From positions 1,136,442-1,198,441 of the forward strand of contig NMRA01000006.1 in the NCBI GenBank assembly GCA_002633005.1: DNA of 62,000 nucleotides. Reading direction: 5' to 3'. Source of the DNA: Phoronis australis. Its lineage: Eukaryota; Phoronida; Phoronidae. Below are positions 35,201 through 44,460 of this stretch, in pieces; position 1 is the stretch's first letter, and each line of letters begins with the position of its first letter. The notes under the pieces are model-generated. The model saw only the letters and a program-made list of their open reading frames with translations. It searched no databases and was not told the origin of the DNA. Position numbers and translations under genes: made by a program.

Positions 35201-38200
35201 AATGGGGAGCGCTACTTCACCTGTCGACCAAAGTGTGGCGTGTTTGCCCCAGCGTCCAGAATACAAAGGTGAGATCCTGTGACATAATCAGTAACACAAG
35301 AGTTAGAACAGCTGACTGACTACACAATGTACCAGGGTTCTCATAATACCCAGCTTCTGTAAGAATTTGTTATTTAGTCTACATTCTTGAAACTGTCCCT
35401 TACACTTGTTTACTTGCTTCCTAGGTTGGGAAGGACAGCCACTCGGTTTGTTATTGCTTGAGACCATGCCAGGTGGATAAGGTGCCCAGCTGAGTTGAGC
35501 TGTCTATTCTGATCTTGTGCACAAACAACTTTTATGAAGTGAATCCTAAACATAGGGACTACTTTTGTCCTCGATAAAGAACATGTTGAGATCATTGTGC
35601 ACCACCGTGGCATTATAATTTATTATAATTTTTTAGGTTTACCATTTTCAGAGTTCTTTGACAGATTTTTCAGAAAATTTGGCAAATAGTTATTTATTAA
35701 GAAGACAACAGCTTTCTATTTTGGATGTATTAGGTGCTCCACCTAATGGGGAGTTCTGTTACTTTCAAGTGGTGCATCTTAGTGGCATTTTTGTTGTTGT
35801 TTTTTACATCCACTGTATCTCCTTAGCCCCTTGCCAGATCTTTGTGTAAAATATGACAAAAGTATGGTTATCTCTTTGGAAATATTGTAGATGATTGGTA
35901 TAACAGCTGCCATAGCTGACAATGGATACCTGACCTACTTAATGAATAGGACAGATCATATCCCAGTCCTACCACTGCTCTGTTGACTAGAAGGACTCTG
36001 AACAAAAGATAGAGGCAACAGGGTCATGGACAATGTTAACTTTTATCCCTGCAATAGAGGTCTTTTCATAATGGCATGGTCTAAAGTATAAATGAGACCA
36101 AGAAAGCAACTCAGATTTGGTGGGCAAAAATTCACAACTACCGTATTTGCCCTAATAAGCGCCCGAAATTGCCCCATTAAGTGCTTTCAGATTTCGTTAA
36201 AATAAGCGCCCAGCCCATGGACGTGTCCCTTACATAGATTTCTTNNNNNNNNNNNNNNNNNNNNNNNNNNNNNNNNNNNNNNNNNNNNNNNNNNNNNNNN
36301 NNNNNNNNNNNNNNNNNNNNNNNNNNNNNNNNNNNNNNNNNNNNNNNNNNNNNNNNNNNNNNNNNNNNNNNNNNNNNNNNNNNNNNNNNNNNNNNNNNNN
36401 NNNNNNNNNNNNNNNNNNNNNNNNNNNNNNNNNNNNNNNNNNNNNNNNNNNNNNNNNNNNNNNNNNNNNNNNNNNNNNNNNNNNNNNNNNNNNNNNNNNN
36501 NNNNNNNNNNNNNNNNNNNNNNNNNNNNNNNNNNNNNNNNNNNNNNNNNNNNNNNNNNNNNNNNNNNNNNNNNNNNNNNNNNNNNNNNNNNNNNNNNNNN
36601 NNNNNNNNNNNNNNNNNNNNNNNNNNNNNNNNNNNNNNNNNNNNNNNNNNNNNNNNNNNNNNNNNNNNNNNNNNNNNNNNNNNNNNNNNNNNNNNNNNNN
36701 NNNNNNNNNNNNNNNNNNNNNNNNNNNNNNNNNNNNNNNNNNNNNNNNNNNNNNNNNNNNNNNNNNNNNNNNNNNNNNNNNNNNNNNNNNNNNNNNNNNN
36801 NNNNNNNNNNNNNNNNNNNNNNNNNNNNNNNNNNNNNNNNNNNNNNNNNNNNNNNNNNNNNNNNNNNNNNNNNNNNNNNNNNNNNNNNNNNNNNNNNNNN
36901 NNNNNNNNNNNNNNNNNNNNNNNNNNNNNNNNNNNNNNNNNNNNNNNNNNNNNNNNNNNNNNNNNNNNACCATTGTGCCCCCTAGTGGCAATTATTTTTT
37001 ACATTTACCTCTGTATCTTTAAAGGTCGTCTACAGATTTTTGTGAAACTTGGCATATAGGCACCTGTTAGTAGGATGATGCTATATTCCTGTTTTCGGAA
37101 GGAGTCAAGGTATTTTGCGCAACCTAATAACCATTTTCACTGTTTTTTGGCATCCGCCTCTCTATCAACCAAACCGCTTTTTAAGATGATTGTAAAAATT
37201 GGCATGCATGGATTTTCTTACTATGAAGAGAAAGCCTGACGATGATTTTCTGATTAATCTGGCTACTGTGGCACCTCCTAGTGGCAGTTTATTGGCGACA
37301 TGATGCTATCTCCTTATTTTCTGATTTATTTGAGACATTTTGCGCCACCTAGTGGCCATTTATGTTTTTTCCAATCGTTTTTTGGCATCTGCTCCTCTAT
37401 CAACTAAACCATTCTATGGATTATTGTGAAAATGGATATATCTGTCCTCAGTTTGAAGAGTATGGCTGACGATGACGACTAACTACTGTGGTGCCTCCTA
37501 GCTTTTTTGCGCCTATAGCTGTATGTCCTAAGCCTACTGCAGGATCTTAATTAAATTTAGCAAGTATATTCATATCATGTTGAGAACAGATATTGACAAC
37601 TTTCAGGTGCATTGCCCCCTAGTGGCCATTCCATTTTTTCCGGTCTTCCTTTGTTTCTGTATAGTTTCTTGACAGATTTTTATGGAAATTGGTAAATATT
37701 AAAGAAAAGATGTATCTGTTTTCGGATGGAGTTGACATGTTTTGCGCCATCTGATGGCCATTTTTATGATACAAATATATGTCACAAGAAGCATGCTGTT
37801 TGTGATGCCCAATTGCTTCAAAATTTTTCGCTCTCCGGCAGCCTTTCGGCGGGGCTCCCTATATTAATATAGGGGGCCCCGCCGAAAGGCGACCGGAGAG
37901 CGGGGCCCCCTATATTAATATAGGGGGCCCCGCCGAAAGGAGGCCGGAGAGCGGGGCCCCCTATATTAATATAGGGGGCCCCGCCGAAAGGAGGCCGGAG
38001 AGCGGGGCCCCCTATATTAATATAGGGGGCCCCGCCGAAAGGAGGCCGGAGAGCGGGGCCCCCTATATTAATATAGGGGGCCCCGCTCTCCGGCCTCCGT
38101 TCAGCGAGGCCCCCTATATTAATATAGGAGGCCTCGCTTTCGAGGTCCGAAATTCAATTTTTTGCTTATGTCATTTTAATAAGAATAAGTCATTTTAAAT

Positions 38201-41200
38201 AATAAGCTGTTTATAGCTTTTTCGGATGGATGCAACTGTCACTGTGCCTCAGAGTTACAATTCTATTTGTTAACATTTGTCTCTGTATCTTTGGAGTTCC
38301 TGGGCAGATTCTCATGAAATTTTGTGAATAGGTCTCTATTAGGGAGACACTGGGGACTCTTCATTTTAGTGGCCATTTTTGATCTTTATTAACACCCCTG
38401 GAAGCATGTTTTTTGCGGTGCCATCATGGACACATTTCAATGTATCATGAATAACTTTAGCTTATTAAGTTGATCGCATAATTCGATAAACATCATTCTA
38501 AGTAAAAATTCTTGGTTATAGGATTGGACTTGGTCGATCATCGTCAGTGGAATCTATAGACTCCATCCAAGGTGACTTGGTAGACAAACTCAGTGGTAGT
38601 TTGACTAGTGTAGCTAGTGCTGGTCGGTCAAGAACACCAGTCAGCAGTGGCCGGTGAGTACCAGTGGTCATTATGTGGTCAAGAGTTATATTTGAGGGCT
38701 TGGGGCTTAAACCTAATTGAGCATTTGAGGTGTTTAGTAAGTCAGTTGTAGATGGTCATTAAGCCATGGCAGGTAATAACACGGAACTGATGACTATATT
38801 TCCAACCTGTTTGTGAGGTGAAATTACCTGAAATTACATGTCACTGAACGAGGGCATTGATGATGTGTATCTCTTATCTGCCCTCTTGATGGATTAGATG
38901 GCCTGGAGTAGGCCACTATACATCATGATCATTTGAGTTCAGGTAGTCAAAAGTGGTCCCCAATGCCACCCATTATTAAGTAACTGTACCTCCTCATACC
39001 TCCAGGTGGCAGCAGTGTGGTCACTACCATGTGATCAGTTCTAATTGCTTAACGATGTATAAGTTGTCTAAATTTTAATCAGTTTTAAGCAATGTTCTCT
39101 TGTTGGCAATCTCTTTAGAAGTCCTTGTTTGACTGCAAATAATGAGTGCACTGGGTATTAACTGATACAGCCCTTGAATACGCACTAGTCAATTAGAAGT
39201 TAAGTTTCACTTGAAAAGTTACAAGCATTTAACATTCTTAGTTTGGCAGTCGCCAATAAAAGCCAGATATGCTAGATAGTCGTTACCAGCCTTGTCCCCA
39301 AACCTCAAGATTGTGCTGTTAGTGATCAGTTTAAGCATTTGAGCCTTGGTGAGGAAATGTCCCTTCTGCGTGCTGATTGGCCCTAGGCATCTCTCGAGAT
39401 GTTCCATCGATTTCCGTAAACCTTAGTTAGAATCATGGCAAGTGAATTTGTCTTCACCAAGACTCAAATGGCTAAGCTAATCAGCGCCATCTTGAGACTT
39501 GGGCACAAGGCTGTAAGTGTTACCTTCTGTTGTGGTTCTTTTCTTACATGTTTTCTACACCAATCAGAACAAGTCTTTTTGTTAAACTGTCAAGTGTTTG
39601 ATAATGGGTATGATGCTGTAGGCCTAATGTATAATGTATTTTCTGTCGGAGTTAAAATTGTATTACCTTCACGTAGCATGTAATGAACATTTCAACTTTC
39701 GGCATATTTGTTTTTTTTTCTGATATCACTAGTCTAACACCAGTGACTAAACGCAGCAGTTCTGCCTCCGGCCGATCAAACACAGTTATGAAGAGAAGGT
39801 GACATATTGCATTGGCCATGGGAACGTGTCGTTACTTTTTGTTCACGTCTATTTTATTTTTTATGCACACAAATTATTTTGGTGCCAGTTTTCCTACTTC
39901 ATTGTAGTTATTAGTTAACGGTGGTCTTTTTGTGTCATTTTTTTTCAAACCAAGTTTGTGTATTTGTCAAAGTTTAAATTTATTTTCCGCACTCTGCTGC
40001 ATTGTATTATTTAGTGTTGCACGCTTTAGCAACCCAGGACCTGTTGAGTTTGTAACCAGTTGTAGCCAAAAGCTTTATACAATGTACATGTCCAATGTTC
40101 GTAATTCAGTTACCTTTAAGAGTTAAAATGTGGTAAGGTATGCGTTGTGCCATGTTTCACTGTCTTGTCATCGTTCATTACCATGTCTGTTCAACTGCCA
40201 ATTTCATTTTCACTACTATCATTGTTTCCCTTCTATGTTACTTATGTAATAGAAACTAAAGCAATATCTAATACTTTAACAATTAAGTATTATTTGAGTA
40301 CAGTTGCAGAATCTCATTTAAACAACAAGTATAAGCTAGTCTGAATTATGAGATTGCACTAGTTTCTTTGTATGGTAAACTCTCACCAATTTCAGACACA
40401 ATATGACCGATGCTTTCCCGTGTTCATGTTTTGCACCACAGCTGCTATCAGACAACATTTTGAAAAGTAATGGTTATTCATGTCAATGTTACAATCCCTT
40501 GAAAAGTGAAAACAGGCATTTTTGAAATTATTTTTGTTCGAAATTGGTGAGATATTACTGTAAATTTGAAAGACCTTGAAGAAGTTTGTAAAGTTTATAA
40601 TTCAGAGTTACGTACTGACAGCTGCATGTACAAATTATCAGAAGCACATTTTTTTCCACATAACCACTTTGCTATGTTTCTTAATCCTACTTAAAGGAGC
40701 ATGCCACCCAAAAAACAACCTAATTTGTATCAATTTAGATCGAGTAGTTCTACTCCATAACAACACGTACCGTTGCGTTACCTGACACCTGACGGCAGAC
40801 GGAGATGTTGAAATTATCCAATGACGTCATCGGTTTCACACGCAGTCTGTTCAGCACTGTATGTCACACCTGTAACAATAAAATTCCCCAATAACAAAAA
40901 AGAAGATATCTAATTCTCATTAAAAGTTTGTCCGCCCACAGTCAGATCTGAAGGTTGACCAATAGCATTGTGGTTATGCCTTGTGACAGTAAGTAGTTTT
41001 TACACAACTCAACAGTAGCTATAATTTACTGATAGAGGTTGTTTGTGTCACACTTAGACAACTGCTCATTACTAGAGACATTTCATACTAAGCACTTGTT
41101 GTTTGAAGAATGTCAGTAAAGTCGCACCAATACAGGATAATACGCCTGTCAGGTGAGTTTTGTTTCTCACTTTTTCATAAGTGATACATAGTGCTAAAAA

Positions 41201-43374
41201 GATGCTTTGTGATATTCAAGTTGTGTACCATGGCTACCAACAGATATTCTGAAAATTTGTGGACTGTCACACCAAATGCTAGAAACAGCCCTTGAAAAAT
41301 GAAAAAGTCCTGTTTTGACAATTATTTTTGTCTGAAATTGGTGAGATTTTACCTTTAGTTAGTGGATGTTCAGACTGGTTTACTTGTCTAATAGACATGA
41401 TACCACATTTGCCATAATATATTTTATTCTATATTGATTGCAGGTCAGTAAGCCATAAGCGAGCTGTTGCTAATGAGGACTTAAGACTGACTGAAGGAAT
41501 GAATGTGTTCTGCAGTGGAGAACTTGGTACCTTTAATTATATTTCTCAAGTGAAGTGTGAACTTATGAAATGTCAATGTTATGTTCAGTTGTTTTGTGAT
41601 TATTGTCTGAGTATACCTTGACTTTTCTTTCAATGTAGTGAGACCATTTGGTTTCGCAGTGGGTTAAATTTAAATGTCTCGTTAAATACAGGTGAGCATT
41701 ACCTTTTGAAGGCAATTTTGTTCAGTTTGGCATGTTTTACTTACTCAGAAATGTATTTGAATCTTTTTGTTGATTTTTATCCTTGAATAGGAAGTGTGAT
41801 GCTGTCAGCATGTTACACAGTGCAGACACTGAGTGTGACTGACTGAATCACTCGTGTTGAAATATGCCTAAAATGTGTCCACACACACATCACGCACACG
41901 CACCCACACGCACCCACACGCACACACACGCACACACACGCACACACACACACACTTTCATAATTATGTTGCTGTGTATTGTCATCATGTCCAGGCATCC
42001 AGTTTTCCATTCGATATCTCAAAACCCCTAGAGTCGGCGCAAGTTTGTTGGGCATCACTATTACAGTGCATTCCACTTTTTTATCTACCCCCTCCCCCCA
42101 GGCCAGTGGTTTTGGGGAAAAGCATTTCCCAATGTTATCTGGTTATCTGTAGAAGCGATGGACAGATTTCAATGAACCTCTGTATGGTATTTGGAGATCC
42201 AATTGTCGGATTTCGATGAAACTTGTCACAAAGGTATTTGATGACAATGCGCTGGAACCAGTTGATTTCCAGGCAAATTTAGTTACAGCGGTGCGCCTTG
42301 TTTGACTATCCACTTTTTATGAGAAGAGCATTTTCCAGATTTCTAGAGAACTGATGGACTTTAATTAAACTTTACAGAGATATATGACTGCAATTTGCCA
42401 CCACTTATCGATTTTCAGATGAATTCAACATCTGCAGAACCCTCTAGTCACTGTTTTGTCCTGGACGCAAGGTGCGTTTCACTATTTTTTTAGCAAAGGA
42501 TCATTTCTGGGTGTATGGAGAACCGATTGATGGATTTGACTCAGTGTTAGGTGACAGCAATGCTCCAGGATTAGTCATCTTTGGTCAGATTCGACCAGTC
42601 ATGCAGCGTTCCTTAGTAGCCATTTTGTTTGGTTACCTTGTTTTCTGGTTGATATCTCAAAAAACCAGGGTCGTATTTTGATTAACTTTAATACTAGGGT
42701 GTAGAGTATCAATAGGGCGGTGCATGTCAATTTTTTGTCATTTCTGAAAAAAGTCATGCAGCTACCTCATATTGTCAAATTGTTATGCACTGTCGGTGTA
42801 TATTAACGCTTTGCATTGCACTTGTACTATCTGTTTCTGGCGTCATTGCTTAAGTCAGGATATCACTGTGTAATGGGCTGGGCTGAAAGTTTTAGGGATC
42901 TTGGTTGTTAAGCATGGTTATGTGAACTGAAAAGCTTATTTTTATAGATATCAACTGAAAAGGCTTAAATACCTTTCATGGCAAGTAAAGCATGCCATAT
43001 TGATCAAAAGGACATTCAAAAAGTAACATGCCATTTTAGTATTGAAATAGAGTGAACACCACCTTTGACCAAATCCAAGAGATGTGCATAAAGATATGTA
43101 CAAAAGTCATAAAGCTTACAGCTGCTCACTGTTCTTTGCAGGGGTTGTACGATACATTGGCCAAGTTGACTTTGCCGGAGGAGTGTGGTTGGGTGTGGAA
43201 TTGCGCACACCCAAGGGCAAGAATGATGGGTCAGTGCAGGGGCGGAGATATTTCACGTGCAAGCCAGACCATGGTTTGATCGTACGTCCTATCAAGGTGA
43301 CCGTCCGTGGTATTAACGGGGCTAAACTGTTAGGGGACACAAGTCAGTATTTGAAAAAGGAAGAATCTGACTAA
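26279..43374 (+). CDS. CLIP4: CLIP4-like protein: ankyrin repeats plus three CAP-Gly domains
   Basis: A microtubule-binding CAP-Gly protein of the CLIP3/CLIP4 type. Exons: 26279-26450, 27518-27636, 27952-28207, 28468-28827, 29172-29371, 30562-30697, 31258-31386, 34140-34271, 35145-35268, 38522-38653, 39733-39798, 41444-41526, 43142-43374. All have AG/GT borders and matching phases; the sum is 2142 bases, 713 residues plus TAA (641 if only the last acceptor of exon 4 is used; human CLIP4 is about 705). Start MTLDGDKG follows an upstream acceptor tttag at about 26250, so the 5' UTR is spliced. Domain order is N-terminal LSFFDPG segment, ankyrin repeats, CAP-Gly 1, CAP-Gly 2, Ser/Arg-rich linker, CAP-Gly 3, ending [10 protein letters not shown]. 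The three CAP-Gly domains separate it from CLIP1/2. Introns carry MITEs, minisatellites and an assembly gap. Confidence 0.95.
27518..28827 (+). CDS. CLIP4: CLIP4 ankyrin-repeat region, exons 2-4
   Basis: Exon 2 encodes the helical [20 protein letters not shown]. Exon 3 has [21 protein letters not shown] and [21 protein letters not shown], two ankyrin repeats. Exon 4 has a third ([35 protein letters not shown]). Phases are 0, 1, 1. Ankyrin repeats here are a protein-binding surface in the family. Exon 4 has a 54-base tandem expansion at its 5' end. Confidence 0.93.
28450..28719 (+). repeat. 54-base array with five splice acceptors in CLIP4 exon 4
   Basis: Five units of 54 bases (18 codons, [18 protein letters not shown]). 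Each contains tgtttgcag followed by the first coding bases of exon 4, so candidate acceptors fall at 28467, 28521, 28575, 28629 and 28683, all completing the same phase-1 codon. Only two substitutions exist: F to C in unit 3 and a silent CGA/CGT in unit 4. Only unit 1 has a pyrimidine-rich tract in front. Use of acceptor 1 would put four extra 18-residue repeats into the protein. Confidence 0.93.
29172..31386 (+). CDS. CLIP4: CLIP4 CAP-Gly domain 1, exons 5-7
   Basis: Exon 5 brings the linker and [13 protein letters not shown]. Exon 6 brings [22 protein letters not shown] and GKNDGS (30640-30657), the motif that binds EEY/F tails of tubulin and EB proteins. Exon 7 brings [11 protein letters not shown] and a Ser/Gly linker. 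Confidence 0.93.
29381..29600. repeat. 12-base telomere-like array in CLIP4 intron 5
   Basis: About 18 copies of taaccctgaatg or taaccctaaatg, starting about 10 bases after the exon 5 donor. Each unit holds ccct(a/g)aa, close to the metazoan telomere CCCTAA, but with a fixed 12-base period. Because 12 is a multiple of three, the exon 5 frame stays open through it to 29713 (Cys-Asn-Pro-Glu repeats). Confidence 0.93.
29894..30468 (+). mobile_element. MITE copy 2 (Harbinger-like), in CLIP4 intron 5
   Basis: 575 bases with ends GGGCTGCTCCAGTAAAATC and the inverted GATTTTGCTGGAACAGCCC, flanked by TGA on both sides (29891-29893, 30469-30471). It is the inverted partner of 15236-15813. It ends 93 bases before exon 6. 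The internal frame 30064-30294 matches that of copy 1, with length differences in multiples of three. Confidence 0.9.
32414..32925 (-). pseudogene. Unidentified coding-like fragment, antisense in CLIP4 intron 7
   Basis: Minus-strand frame 32414-32716 encodes about 100 residues with protein-like composition ([42 protein letters not shown]). Upstream (32717-32925) other frames give [21 protein letters not shown] and [12 protein letters not shown], broken by stops. No introns are seen and G+C is higher than nearby. It looks like a processed pseudogene or a gene fragment; I do not recognise the family. Confidence 0.4.
33115..33318. repeat. About 50-base minisatellite, four copies
   Basis: Four units containing gactggcatctcatgggg and tgtgttgcaaat, spaced 47-52 bases, in CLIP4 intron 7. 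Confidence 0.9.
34140..35268 (+). CDS. CLIP4: CLIP4 CAP-Gly domain 2, exons 8-9
   Basis: Exon 8: [28 protein letters not shown]. Exon 9: [20 protein letters not shown] (GKNDG at 35180-35194) and [20 protein letters not shown]. The intron splits the fold after FAPG in phase 1, as in domain 3's first half. Confidence 0.94.
34555..34850. mobile_element. Foldback element, ttaagtggtc family
   Basis: The left arm (aagaccacttaatgtaatg, cctcaaactg, cttagtca) is inverted in the right arm (tgagtaagg, gatttgagacc, tgcattaagtggtctt). Same family as 49565-49850. It lies in CLIP4 intron 8. Confidence 0.65.
35630..35860 (+). repeat. Copy of the 'cctagtggc' dispersed repeat
   Basis: Has gacagatttttcagaaaatttggcaaatag in pieces and a core (tccacctaatgggg and later ttagtggcattttt), matching the units at 36969-37800. 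In CLIP4 intron 9. Confidence 0.55.
36121..36244. mobile_element. Element of the aataagcgcc type, cut by the gap
   Basis: ccgtatttgccctaataagc followed by gcccgaaattg and a second aataagcgccc is the look of a MITE end often seen in marine invertebrates. The rest is hidden by the run of N. Confidence 0.4.
36245..36968. other. Assembly gap
   Basis: 724 N bases inside CLIP4 intron 9. The flanks are repeats on both sides, which probably caused the gap. The exon phases on either side join, so no CLIP4 exon needs to lie here. Confidence 0.99.
36969..37800 (+). repeat. Tandem, diverged 'cctagtggc' repeat units with CTCF-like motifs
   Basis: Several diverged units, each with a core such as tgccccctagtggcaatt (36975), tgcgccacctagtggccatt (37341) or attgccccctagtggccatt (37611), then a T-rich part, 'acagattttt.tgaaa' and 'ggcatat'. 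The minus strand of the core reads GGCCACTAGGTGGCGC, very close to the metazoan CTCF consensus. Related copies lie elsewhere in the window. Confidence 0.7.
37829..38149. repeat. GC-rich palindrome array, 51-base period
   Basis: Six copies of ctatattaatatag at about 51-base spacing, each flanked by cggggccccc and gggggccccg to give 32-base perfect palindromes; the linker reads ccgaaaggaggccggagag. The first and last units have inverted linkers, so the whole array is itself nearly symmetrical. Strong cruciform or hairpin potential. Lies in CLIP4 intron 9, in a region otherwise AT-rich. Confidence 0.95.
38522..39798 (+). CDS. CLIP4: CLIP4 Ser/Arg-rich linker exons 10-11
   Basis: Exon 10 encodes [12 protein letters not shown] and [12 protein letters not shown]; exon 11 (66 bases) encodes [16 protein letters not shown] basic, Ser-rich linker between CAP-Gly 2 and 3, likely phosphorylated and microtubule-attracting as in related proteins. 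Exon 11 is short and in phase 2 at both ends, so it could be skipped without changing frame. Confidence 0.85.
40420..40570 (+). repeat. Dispersed repeat, copy 1 of 3
   Basis: Shares ccacagctgctatcagacaa, ccttgaaaa.tgaaaa and 'atttttgt.cgaaattggtgagat' with 41225-41355 and 51165-51310. Order and orientation are the same in all three. Identity unknown. Confidence 0.65.
41225..41355 (+). repeat. Dispersed repeat, copy 2 of 3
   Basis: Contains gtaccatggctaccaacaga, cccttgaaaaatgaaaaag and tctgaaattggtgagatttt; it ends 88 bases before CLIP4 exon 12. Confidence 0.65.
41444..43374 (+). CDS. CLIP4: CLIP4 CAP-Gly domain 3 and C-terminus, exons 12-13
   Basis: Exon 12: [15 protein letters not shown]. 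Exon 13: [41 protein letters not shown] (motif at 43216-43230), [21 protein letters not shown] and a charged tail KKEESD, then TAA at 43372-43374. Conserved to the last residues of the family's C-terminus. Confidence 0.95.
41875..41955. repeat. CA/CACG microsatellite
   Basis: Imperfect (cacacg)n and (ca)n run in CLIP4 intron 12; length is probably variable. Confidence 0.97.
42110..42700 (+). repeat. Diverged relatives of the 'gacagattt..atgaaact' repeat
   Basis: Several segments repeat 'gatggacagatttcaatgaacc', 'gatttcgatgaaacttgtcac' and gactttaattaaactttac in pieces, as in the 36969-37800 family, but the CTCF-like core is mostly lost. In CLIP4 intron 12. Confidence 0.45.
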
Positions 43375-44435
43375 GCAGCTGATGATACGAAAAAGCAATC
43401 CAGTCATGTCAGGCCGAGACAACAATGGAAAATTGATGTCACTCGTTTTCAGTATGTCGCTACAGTTTTGCACACTTGTGGAAGACAATTTGTCAGCATG
43501 AGTATCAGCTGACTGAGTTCATGAAGTCACATACAGCTGCAGTAACTTGGCCAAGTAGTCTTTCAACTTCAAATTAGAGTTAATTGTCGTGTTTGCAGTA
43601 GCCAAGCAACACAGTCTCAAAAGCAATCTATGAGGCTCTTTCGGTATTAAGTGTGGAACTAGGAATTTATGATATTAAAAATCTCTCGGAGGTTTTTGAA
43701 AGGCATGATATTTGTGGCTTTTAAGTATCTGCCAATTGCTGTTTGCAAAAGAATACTTGAATGTTCTTTCAAGCAGTGTGCGGTGGTCATTGATATATGT
43801 GCTGACTTCACATTATCATATTTCATTTCATGAAAAGTTTCTTAAAGTCAAGTCACAAATTTTGTCTTAAAGCTCCCACTTGGCTATTACTCGATAACAT
43901 TCAGTACAATCATTAGCACATCACATTATAGTAATAAGTTATTCAAATTATCATAATTAGTAGTTAGCAATTATGGGTGTATTCTATGAAACTTTTAACT
44001 TTGCAGAAGTGAGGTTACATTATTGTGTGCAAGATGGACGGCAACAGTCGGATATAATGTGTCCACATTTTTAGATCCTGTTTCATTGATGCCCATTATT
44101 CAGTGGAGAAAACTGGTTCTCAAAATGCAGGCATGTTATATCTGATGGACTTGAGGCCCAAGTCACTTTTAATGAAACAGAATCCACAATGCTTTTGAAG
44201 GTCCAAGTGCATCCTCATTCACCATTGGTTGTGATGAACTTGGCATAGACTTTATTATATAATAGTGTTAATGTTTAATACTTGATGTGGGGTCATTTTT
44301 ATCAATTTTGTATTATTGTTATGTTGATTACTATTCCATGGCAGGTTTTTACTGTGGGTTTGTTTAGAAGTGTTATTTTTACACGATTGATTGCAGAATC
44401 TCTACCTAAGTTGTTAATTTGTTTTTGTTACTTGG

Positions 44436-44441
44436 AATAAA
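44436..44441 (+). terminator. CLIP4 poly(A) signal
   Basis: AATAAA about 1.06 kb after the CLIP4 stop codon, followed by a T run (tagtttttttt). The first canonical signal downstream. Confidence 0.65.
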
Positions 44442-44460
44442 CCGTCCAGAACTAGTTTTT

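Noticed and set aside
36230-36991. 253-codon frame across the gap
   Set aside because: It consists of N bases.
37829-38149. CRISPR array
   Set aside because: The regular 51-base period has identical spacers and a eukaryotic intron context; it is a palindromic satellite.
41813-42219. Proteins from the CA microsatellite
   Set aside because: Low-complexity translation with no support.
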